The notes under the pieces: model-generated
Seen by the model: the letters and a program-made list of their open reading frames with translations, nothing else
Databases searched by the model: none
What the model was told of the DNA's origin: nothing
Origin: Auanema rhodensis
Lineage: Eukaryota; Nematoda; Chromadorea; Rhabditida; Rhabditidae
DNA: 64,000 nucleotides
Assembly: GCA_964057225.1 (NCBI GenBank)
Contig: OZ059898.1
Coordinates: 4,216,001 to 4,280,000, forward strand
Reading direction: 5' to 3'
In this document: positions 11,920 to 23,197 of the stretch, piece by piece
How positions within the stretch are numbered: position 1 is the first letter of the stretch
How the letters are laid out: every line of letters begins with the position of its first letter
Position numbers and translations under genes: made by a program

Positions 11920-11936
11920 GATTATTAACTATAATC
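11920..11936. repeat. example of the 17-bp dyad present in each satellite monomer
   Basis: GATTAT and ATAATC are perfect inverted 6-bp arms around a 5-bp centre (TAACT here). The same element recurs every 200 bp through all three array segments. Most differences between monomers fall in the 5-bp centre. Confidence 0.9.
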
Positions 11937-13180
11937 AAATAAAAATATTCTGAGGTTGGGTATTCAGATGTGTAGATTCTGAATTTCTTGGTGAGATTTG
12001 GCAGTGACTTTTCAAATATCAGGAAAAAAGGTTTATATAGACCCCATCCACAAGATTTGTTCACAAAAAAGTTTAGGCTTTAGGCACGTTGTGTCCGGTG
12101 ATTGTTCGATTTTGTCAAAGATTATTAACTATAATCAAATAAAAATATTCTGAGGTTGGGTATTCAGATGTGTAGATTCTGAATTTCTTGGTGAGATTTG
12201 GCAGTGACTTTTCAAATATCAGGAAAAAAGGTTTATATAGACCCCATCCACAAGATTTGTTCACAAAAAAGTTCAGGCTGTAGGCACGTTGTGTCCGGTG
12301 ATTGTTCGATTTTGTCAAAGATTATTAACTATAATCAAATAAAAATATTCTGAGGTTGGGTATTCAGATGTGTAGATTCTGAATTTCTTGGTGAGATTTG
12401 GCAGTGACTTTTCAAATATCAGGAAAAAAGGTTTATATAGACCCCATCCACAAGATTTGTTCACAAAAAAGTTCAGGCTGTAGGCACGTTGTGTCCGGTG
12501 ATTGTTCGATTTTGTCAAAGATTATTAACTATAATCAAATAAAAATATTCTGAGGTTGGGTATTCAGATGTGTAGATTCTGAATTTCTTGGTGAGATTTG
12601 GCAGTGACTTTTCAAATTTCAGGAAAAAAGGTTTATATAGACCCCATCCACAAGATTTGTTCACAAAAAAGTTCAGGCTGTAGGCACGTTGTGTCCGGTG
12701 ATTGTTCGATTTTGTCAAAGATTATTAACTATAATCAGATAAAAATGTTCACAAGTTGGGTATTCAGATGTGTAGATTCTGAATTTCTTGGTGAGATTTG
12801 GCAGTGACTTTTCAAATTTCAGGAAAAAAGGTTTATATAGACCCCATCCACAAGATTTGTTCACAAAAAAGTTCAGGCTGTAGGCACGTTGTGTCCGGTG
12901 ATTGTTCGATTTTGTCAAAGATTATTAACTATAATCAAATAAAAATACTCTGAGGTTGGGTATTCAGATGTGTAGATTCTGAATTTCTTGGTGAGATTTG
13001 GCAGTGACTTTTCAAATTTCAGGAAAAAAGGTTTATATAGACCCCATCCACAAGATTTGTTCACAAAAAAGTTCAGGCTGTAGGCACGTTGTGTCCGGTG
13101 ATTGTTCGATTTTGTCAAAGATTATTAACTATAATCAAATAAAAATATTCTGAGGTTGGGTATTCAGATGTGTAGATTCT

Positions 13181-16180
13181 GAAATTCATGGTGAGATTTG
13201 GCTGAGACTTTTCAAATTTCCGGAAAAAAGGTTTATATAGACCCCATCCACAAGATTTGTTCACAAAAAAGTTCAGGCTGTAGGCACTTTGTGTCCGGTG
13301 ATTGTTCGATTTTGTCAAAGATTATTAACTATAATCAAATAAAAATATTCTGAGGTTGGGTATTCAGATGTGTAGATTCTGAAATTCATGGTGAGATTTG
13401 GCTGAGACTTTTCAAATTTCCGGAAAAAAGGTTTATATAGACCCCATCCACAAGATTTGTTCACAAAAAAGTTCAGGCTGTAGGCACGTTGTGTCCGGTG
13501 ATTGTTCGATTTTGTCAAAGATTATTAACTATAATCAAATAAAAATATTCTGAGGTTGGGTATTCAGATGTGTAGATTCTGAAATTCATGGTGAGATTTG
13601 GCTGAGACTTTTCAAATATCAGGAAAAAAGGTTTATATAGACCCCATCCACAAGATTTGTTCACAAAAAAGTTCAGGCTGTAGGCACGTTGTGTCCGGTG
13701 ATTGTTCGATTTTGTCAAAGATTATTAACTATAATCAAATAAAAATATTCTGAGGTTGGGTATTCAGATGTGTAGATTCTGAAATTCATGGTGAGATTTG
13801 GCTGAGACTTTTCAAATTTCCGGAAAAAAGGTTTATATAGACCCCATCCACAAGATTTGTTCACAAAAAAGTTCAGGCTGTAGGCACGTTGTGTCCGGTG
13901 ATTGTTCGATTTTGTCAAAGATTATTAACTATAATCAAATAAAAATATTCTGAGGTTGGGTATTCAGATGTGTAGATTCTGAAATTCATGGTGAGATTTG
14001 GCTGAGACTTTTCAAATTTCCGGAAAAAAGGTTTATATAGACCCCATCCACAAGATTTGTTCACAAAAAAGTTCAGGCTGTAGGCACGTTGTGTCCGGTG
14101 ATTGTTCGATTTTGTCAAAGATTATTAACTATAATCAAATAAAAATATTCTGAGGTTGGGTATTCAGATGTGTAGATTCTGAAATTCATGGTGAGATTTG
14201 GCTGAGACTTTTCAAATATCAGGAAAAAAGGTTTATATAGACCCCATCCACAAGATTTGTTCACAAAAAAGTTCAGGCTGTAGGCACGTTGTGTCCGGTG
14301 ATTGTTCGATTTTGTCAAAGATTATTAACTATAATCAAATAAAAATATTCTGAGGTTGGGTATTCAGATGTGTAGATTCTGAAATTCATGGTGAGATTTG
14401 GCTGAGACTTTTCAAATATCAGGAAAAAAGGTTTATATAGACCCCATCCACAAGATTTGTTCACAAAAAAGTTCAGGCTGTAGGCACGTTGTGTCCGGTG
14501 ATTGTTCGATTTTGTCAAAGATTATTAACTATAATCAAATAAAAATATTCTGAGGTTGGGTATTCAGATGTGTAGATTCTGAAATTCATGGTGAGATTTG
14601 GCTGAGACTTTTCAAATATCAGGAAAAAAGGTTTATATAGACCCCATCCACAAGATTTGTTCACAAAAAAGTTCAGGCTGTAGGCACGTTGTGTCCGGTG
14701 ATTGTTCGATTTTGTCAAAGATTATTAACTATAATCAAATAAAAATATTCTGAGGTTGGGTATTCAGATGTGTAGATTCTGAAATTCATGGTGAGATTTG
14801 GCTGAGACTTTTCAAATATCAGGAAAAAAGGTTTATATAGACCCCATCCACAAGATTTGTTCACAAAAAAGTTCAGGCTGTAGGCACGTTGTGTCCGGTG
14901 ATTGTTCGATTTTGTCAAAGATTATTAACTATAATCAAATAAAAATATTCTGAGGTTGGGTATTCAGATGTGTAGATTCTGAAATTCATGGTGAGATTTG
15001 GCTGAGACTTTTCAAATTTCCGGAAAAAAGGTTTATATAGACCCCATCCACAAGATTTGTTCACAAAAAAGTTCAGGCTGTAGGCACGTTGTGTCCGGTG
15101 ATTGTTCGATTTTGTCAAAGATTATTAACTATAATCAAATAAAAATATTCTGAGGTTGGGTATTCAGATGTGTAGATTCTGAAATTCATGGTGAGATTTG
15201 GCTGAGACTTTTCAAATATCAGGAAAAAAGGTTTATATAGACCCCATCCACAAGATTTGTTCACAAAAAAGTTCAGGCTGTAGGCACGTTGTGTCCGGTG
15301 ATTGTTCGATTTTGTCAAAGATTATTAACTATAATCAAATAAAAATATTCTGAGGTTGGGTATTCAGATGTGTAGATTCTGAAATTCATGGTGAGATTTG
15401 GCTGAGACTTTTCAAATATCAGGAAAAAAGGTTTATATAGACCCCATCCACAAGATTTGTTCACAAAAAAGTTCAGGCTGTAGGCACGTTGTGTCCGGTG
15501 ATTGTTCGATTTTGTCAAAGATTATTAACTATAATCAAATAAAAATATTCTGAGGTTGGGTATTCAGATGTGTAGATTCTGAAATTCATGGTGAGATTTG
15601 GCTGAGACTTTTCAAATATCAGGAAAAAAGGTTTATATAGACCCCATCCACAAGATTTGTTCACAAAAAAGTTCAGGCTGTAGGCACGTTGTGTCCGGTG
15701 ATTGTTCGATTTTGTCAAAGATTATTAACTATAATCAAATAAAAATATTCTGAGGTTGGGTATTCAGATGTGTAGATTCTGAAATTCATGGTGAGATTTG
15801 GCTGAGACTTTTCAAATTTCCGGAAAAAAGGTTTATATAGACCCCATCCACAAGATTTGTTCACAAAAAAGTTCAGGCTGTAGGCACGTTGTGTCCGGTG
15901 ATTGTTCGATTTTGTCAAAGATTATTAACTATAATCAAATAAAAATATTCTGAGGTTGGGTATTCAGATGTGTAGATTCTGAAATTCATGGTGAGATTTG
16001 GCTGAGACTTTTCAAATATCAGGAAAAAAGGTTTATATAGACCCCATCCACAAGATTTGTTCACAAAAAAGTTCAGGCTGTAGGCACGTTGTGTCCGGTG
16101 ATTGTTCGATTTTGTCAAAGATTATTAACTATAATCAAATAAAAATATTCTGAGGTTGGGTATTCAGATGTGTAGATTCT
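13181..16180 (+). repeat. homogeneous 15-monomer satellite sub-block
   Basis: Fifteen successive monomers carry the combination GAAATTCATGG plus GGCTGAGAC, almost absent elsewhere (it recurs near 20,18x and 20,78x, and GAAATTCATGG alone once near 28,58x). Within the block only the TTTCCGG versus TATCAGG choice and one base near 13,290 vary. This marks a recent local expansion of one monomer type. Confidence 0.9.
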
Positions 16181-19100
16181 GAATTTCTTGGTGAGATTTG
16201 GCAGTGACTTTTCAAATTTCAGGAAAAAAGGTTTATATAGACCCCATCCACAAGATTTGTTCACAAAAAAGTTTAGGCTTTAGGCACGTTGTGTCCGGTG
16301 ATTGTTCGATTTTGTCAAAGATTATTAACTATAATCAAAAAAAAATACTCTGAGGTTGGGTATTCAGATGTGTAGATTCTGAATTTCTTGGTGAGATTTG
16401 GCAGTGACTTTTCAAATTTCAGGAAAAAAGGTTTATATAGACCCCATCCACAAGATTTGTTCACAAAAAAGTTCAGGCTGTAGGCACGTTGTGTCCGGTG
16501 ATTGTTCGATTTTGTCAAAGATTATTAACTATAATCAAATAAAAATGTACACAAGTTGGGTATTCAGATGTGTAGATTCTGAATTTCTTGGTGAGATTTG
16601 GCTGTGACTTTTCAAATTTCAGGAAAAAAGGTTTATATAGACCCCATCCACAAGATTTGTTCACAAAAAAGTTCAGACTGTAGGCACGTTGTGTCCGGTG
16701 ATTGTTCGATTTTGTCAAAGATTATTAACTATAATCAAATAAAAATATCCTGAGGTTGGGTATCCAGATGGGTAGATTCTGAAATTCTTGGTGAGATTTG
16801 GCTGTGACTTTTCAAATTTCCGGAAAAAAGGTTTATATAGACCCCATCCACAAGATTTGTTCACAAAAAAGTTCAGGCTGTAGGCACGTTGTGTCCGGTG
16901 ATTGTTCGATTTTGTCAAAGATTATTGACTATAATCAAAAAAAAATATTCTGAGGTTGGGTATTCAGATGTGTAGATTCTGAATTTCTTGGTGAGATTTG
17001 GCAGTGACTTTTCAAATTTCAGGAAAAAAGGTTTATATAGACCCCATCCACAAGATTCGTTCACAAAAAAGTTCAGGCTGTAGGCACGTTGTGTCCGGTG
17101 ATTGTTCGATTTTGTCAAAGATTATTAACTATAATCAAATAAAAATGTTCACAAGTGGGGTATTCAGATGTGTAGATTCTGAATTTCTTAAAGAGATTTG
17201 GCTGTGACTTTTCAAATTTCCGGAAAAAAGGTTTATATAGACCCCATCCACAAGATTTGTTCACAAAAAAGTTCAGGCTGTAGGCACGTTGTGTCCGGTG
17301 ATTGTTCGATTTTGTCAAAGATTATTAACTATAATCAAATAAAAATGTACACAAGTTGGGTATTCAGATGTGTAGATTCTGAATTTCTTGGTGAGATTTG
17401 GCAGTGACTTTTCAAATTTCAGGAAAAAAGGTTTATATAGACCCCATCCACAAGATTCGTTCACAAAAAAGTTCAGGCTGTAGGCACGTTGTGTCCGGTG
17501 ATTGTTCGATTTTGTCAAAGATTATTAACTATAATCAAATAAAAATACTCTGAGGTTGGGTATTCAGATGTGTAGATTCTGAATTTCTTGGTGAGATTTG
17601 GCAGTGACTTTTCAAATTTCAGGAAAAAAGGTTTATATAGACCCCATCCACAAGATTTGTTCACAAAAAAGTTCAGGCTGTAGGCACGTTGTGTCCGGTG
17701 ATTGTTCGATTTTGTCAAAGATTATTAACTATAATCAAATAAAAATACTCTGAGGTTGGGTATTCAGATGTGTAGATTCTGAATTTCTTGGTGAGATTTG
17801 GCTGTGACTTTTCAAATTTCAGGAAAAAAGGTTTATATAGACCCCATCCACAAGATTTGTTCACAAAAAAGTTCAGGCTGTAGGCACGTTGTGTCCGGTG
17901 ATTGTTCGATTTTGTCAAAGATTATTAACTATAATCAAATAAAAATATCCTGAGGTTGGGTATCCAGATGTGTAGATTCTGAAATTCTTGGTGAGATTTG
18001 GCTGTGACTTTTCAAATTTCCGGAAAAAAGGTTTATATAGACCCCATCCACAAGATTTGTTCACAAAAAAGTTCAGGCTGTAGGCACGTTGTGTCCGGTG
18101 ATTGTTCGATTTTGTCAAAGATTATTGACTATAATCAAAAAAAAATATTCTGAGGTTGGGTATTCAGATGTGTAGATTCTGAATTTCTTGGTGAGATTTG
18201 GCAGTGACTTTTCAAATTTCAGGAAAAAAGGTTTATATAGACCCCATCCACAAGATTCGTTCACAAAAAAGTTCAGGCTGTAGGCACGTTGTGTCCGGTG
18301 ATTGTTCGATTTTGTCAAAGATTATTAACTATAATCAAATAAAAATACTCTGAGGTTGGGTATTCAGATGTGTAGATTCTGAATTTCTTGGTGAGATTTG
18401 GCTGTGACTTTTCAAATTTCAGGAAAAAAGGTTTATATAGACCCCATCCACAAGATTTGTTCACAAAAAAGTTCAGACTGTAGGCACGTTGTGTCCGGTG
18501 ATTGTTCGATTTTGTCAAAGATTATTAACTATAATCAAATAAAAATACTCTGAGGTTGGGTATTCAGATGTGTAGATTCTGAATTTCTTGGTGAGATTTG
18601 GCTGTGACTTTTCAAATTTCAGGAAAAAAGGTTTATATAGACCCCATCCACAAGATTTGTTCACAAAAAAGTTCAGACTGTAGGCACGTTGTGTCCGGTG
18701 ATTGTTCGATTTTGTCAAAGATTATTAACTATAATCAAATAAAAATATCCTGAGGTTGGGTATCCAGATGTGTAGATTCTGAAATTCTTGGTGAGATTTG
18801 GCTGTGACTTTTCAAATTTCCGGAAAAAAGGTTTATATAGACCCCATCCACAAGATTTGTTCACAAAAAAGTTCAGACTGTAGGCACGTTGTGTCCGGTG
18901 ATTGTTCGATTTTGTCAAAGATTATTGACTATAATCAAAAAAAAATATTCTGAGGTTGGGTATTCAGATGTGTAGATTCTGAATTTCTTGGTGAGATTTG
19001 GCTGTGACTTTTCAAATTTCCGGAAAAAAGGTTTATATAGACCCCATCCACAAGATTTGTTCACAAAAAAGTTCAGGCTGTAGGCACGTTGTGTCCGGTG

Positions 19101-19797
19101 ATTGTTCGATTTTGTCAAAGATTATTGACTATAATCAAAAAAAAATATTCTGAGGTTGGGTATTCAGATGTGTAGATTCTGAATTACTTGGTGAGATTTG
19201 GCTGTGACTTTTCAAATTTCCGGAAAAAAGGTTTATATAGACCCCATCCACAAGATTTGTTCACAAAAAAGTTCAGGCTGTAGGCACGTTGTGTCCGGTG
19301 ATTGTTCGATTTTGTCAAAGATTATTGACTATAATCAAAAAAAAATATTCTGAGGTTGGGTATTCAGATGTGTAGATTCTGAATTTCTTGGTGAGATTTG
19401 GCAGTGACTTTTCAAATTTCAGGAAAAAAGGTTTATATAGACCCCATCCACAAGATTTGTTCACAAAAAAGTTCAGGCTGTAGGCACGTTGTGTCCGGTG
19501 ATTGTTCGATTTTGTCAAAGATTATTAACTATAATCAGATAAAAATGTTCACAAGTTGGGTATTCAGATGTGTAGATTCTGAATTTCTTGGTGAGATTTG
19601 GCAGTGACTTTTCAAATTTCAGGAAAAAAGGTTTATATAGACCCCATCCACAAGATTTGTTCACAAAAAAGTTCAGGCTGTAGGCACGTTGTGTCCGGTG
19701 ATTGTTCGATTTTGTCAAAGATTATTAACTATAATCAAATAAAAATATTTTGAGGTTGGGTATTCAGATGTGTAGATTCTGAATTTCTTGGTGAGAT

Positions 19798-20997
19798 TTG
19801 GCAGTGACTTTTCAAATTTCAGGAAAAAAGGTTTATATAGACCCCATCCACAAGATTTGTTCACAAAAAAGTTCAGGCTGTAGGCACGTTGTGTCCGGTG
19901 ATTGTTCGATTTTGTCAGAGATTATTAACTATAATCAAATAAAAATGTTCACAAGTTGGGTATTCAGATGTGTAGATTCTGAATTTCTTGGTGAGATTTG
20001 GCTGTGACTTTTCAAATATCAGGAAAAAAGGTTTATATAGACCCCATCCACAAGATTTGTTCACAAAAAAGTTCAGGCTTTAGGCACGTTGTGTCCGGTG
20101 ATTGTTCGATTTTGTCAAAGATTATTAACTATAATCAAATAAAAATATTCTGAGGTTGGGTATTCAGATGTGTAGATTCTGAAATTCATGGTGAGATTTG
20201 GCTGAGACTTTTCAAATTTCCGGAAAAAAGGTTTATATAGACCCCATCCACAAGATTTGTTCACAAAAAAGTTCAGGCTGTAGGCACGTTGTGTCCGGTG
20301 ATTGTTCGATTTTGTCAAAGATTATTAACTATAATCAAAAAAAAATACTCTGAGGTTGGGTATTCAGATGTGTAGATTCTGAATTTCTTGGTGAGATTTG
20401 GCAGTGACTTTTCAAATTTCAGGAAAAAAGGTTTATATAGACCCCATCCACAAGATTTGTTCACAAAAAAGTTCAGGCTGTAGGCACGTTGTGTCCGGTG
20501 ATTGTTCGATTTTGTCAGAGATTATTAACTATAATCAAATAAAAATGTTCACAAGTTGGGTATTCAGATGTGTAGATTCTGAATTTCTTGGTGAGATTTG
20601 GCTGTGACTTTTCAAATATCAGGAAAAAAGGTTTATATAGACCCCATCCACAAGATTTGTTCACAAAAAAGTTCAGGCTTTAGGCACGTTGTGTCCGGTG
20701 ATTGTTCGATTTTGTCAAAGATTATTAACTATAATCAAATAAAAATATTCTGAGGTTGGGTATTCAGATGTGTAGATTCTGAAATTCATGGTGAGATTTG
20801 GCTGAGACTTTTCAAATTTCCGGAAAAAAGGTTTATATAGACCCCATCCACAAGATTTGTTCACAAAAAAGTTCAGGCTGTAGGCACGTTGTGTCCGGTG
20901 ATTGTTCGATTTTGTCAAAGATTATCAACTATAATCAAAAAAAAATACTCTGAGGTTGGGTATTCAGATGTGTAGATTCTGAATTTCTTGGTGAGAT
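19798..20997 (+). repeat. 600-bp higher-order repeat, two copies
   Basis: The three-monomer set beginning at 19,798 (GTTCACAAG type with TCAGAG, then TATCAGG/GGCTT type, then GAAATTCATGG/GGCTGAG type) is repeated almost exactly from 20,398. Flanking monomers differ, so the trimer was the unit of duplication. Confidence 0.85.
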
Positions 20998-22397
20998 TTG
21001 GCAGTGACTTTTCAAATTTCAGGAAAAAAGGTTTATATAGACCCCATCCACAAGATTTGTTCACAAAAAAGTTCAGGCTGTAGGCACGTTGTGTCCGGTG
21101 ATTGTTCGATTTTGTCAAAGATTATCAACTATAATCAAATAAAAATACTCTGAGGTTGGGTATTCAGATGTGTAGATTCTGAATTTCTTGGTGAGATTTG
21201 GCTGTGACTTTTCAAATTTCAGGAAAAAAGGTTTATATAGACCCCATCCACAAGATTTGTTCACAAAAAAGTTCAGGCTGTAGGCACGTTGTGTCCGGTG
21301 ATTGTTCGATTTTGTCAAAGATTATCAACTATAATCAAAAAAAAATACTCTGAGGTTGGGTATTCAGATGTGTAGATTCTGAATTTCTTGGTGAGATTTG
21401 GCTGTGACTTTTCAAATTTCAGGAAAAAAGGTTTATATAGACCCCATCCACAAGATTTGTTCACAAAAAAGTTCAGACTGTAGGCACGTTGTGTCCGGTG
21501 ATTGTTCGATTTTGTCAAAGATTATTAAGTATAATCAAATAAAAATATCCTGAGGTTGGGTATCCAGATGTGTAGATTCTGAAATTCTTGGTGAGATTTG
21601 GCTGTGACTTTTCAAATTTCCGGAAAAAAGGTTTATATAGACCCCATCCACAAGATTTGTTCACAAAAAAGTTCAGGCTGTAGGCACGTTGTGTCCGGTG
21701 ATTGTTCGATTTTGTCAAAGATTATTGACTATAATCAAAAAAAAATATTCTGAGGTTGGGTATTCAGATGTGTAGATTCTGAATTTCTTGGTGAGATTTG
21801 GCAGTGACTTTTCAAATTTCCGGAAAAAAGGTTTATATAGACCCCATCCACAAGATTCGTTCACAAAAAAGTTCAGGCTGTAGGCACGTTGTGTCCGGTG
21901 ATTGTTCGATTTTGTCAAAGATTATTAACTATAATCAAATAAAAATGTACACAAGTTGGGTATTCAGATGTGTAGATTCTGAATTTCTTGGTGAGATTTG
22001 GCAGTGACTTTTCAAATTTCAGGAAAAAAGGTTTATATAGACCCCATCCACAAGATTCGTTCACAAAAAAGTTCAGGCTGTAGGCACGTTGTGTCCGGTG
22101 ATTGTTCGATTTTGTCAAAGATTATTAACTATAATCAAATAAAAATACTCTGAGGTTGGGTATTCAGATGTGTAGATTCTGAATTTCTTGGTGAGATTTG
22201 GCAGTGACTTTTCAAATTTCAGGAAAAAAGGTTTATATAGACCCCATCCACAAGATTTGTTCACAAAAAAGTTCAGGCTGTAGGCACGTTGTGTCCGGTG
22301 ATTGTTCGATTTTGTCAAAGATTATTAACTATAATCAAATAAAAATATTCTGCGGTTGAGTATTCAGATGTGTAGATTCTGAATTTCTTGGTGAGAT

Positions 22398-23197
22398 TTG
22401 GCAGTGACTTTTCAAATTTCAGGAAAAAAGGTTTATATAGACCCCATCCACAAGATTTGTTCACAAAAAAGTTTAGGCTTTAGGCACGTTGTGTCTGGTG
22501 ATTGTTCGATTTTGCCAAAGATTATTAACTATAATCAAATAAAAATATTCTGCGGTTGGGTATTCAGATGTGTAGATTCTGAATTTCTTGGTGAGATTTG
22601 GCAGTGACTTTTCAAATTTCAGGAAAAAAGGTTTATATAGACCCCATCCACAAGATTTGTTCACAAAAAAGTTCAGGCTGTAGGCACGTTGTGTCCGGTG
22701 ATTGTTCGATTTTGTCAAAGATTATTAACTATAATCAAATAAAAATATTCTGCGGTTGGGTATTCAGATGTGTAGATTCTGAATTTCTTGGTGAGATTTG
22801 GCAGTGACTTTTCAAATTTCAGGAAAAAAGGTTTATATAGACCCCATCCACAAGATTTGTTCACAAAAAAGTTTAGGCTTTAGGCACGTTGTGTCTGGTG
22901 ATTGTTCGATTTTGCCAAAGATTATTAACTATAATCAAATAAAAATATTCTGCGGTTGGGTATTCAGATGTGTAGATTCTGAATTTCTTGGTGAGATTTG
23001 GCAGTGACTTTTCAAATTTCAGGAAAAAAGGTTTATATAGACCCCATCCACAAGATTTGTTCACAAAAAAGTTCAGGCTGTAGGCACGTTGTGTCCGGTG
23101 ATTGTTCGATTTTGTCAAAGATTATTAACTATAATCAAATAAAAATGTTCACAAGTTAGGTATTCAGATGTGTAGATTCTGAATTTCTTGGTGAGAT
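22398..23197 (+). repeat. 400-bp higher-order repeat, two copies
   Basis: A dimer of two monomer types (GTTTAGGCTTT with GTGTCTGG and TTTTGCCAAAG; then GTTCAGGCTG with GTGTCCGG) occurs twice in succession with the TGCGGTTGGG variant at the unit ends. The last unit switches to the GTTCACAAG type. Confidence 0.8.
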
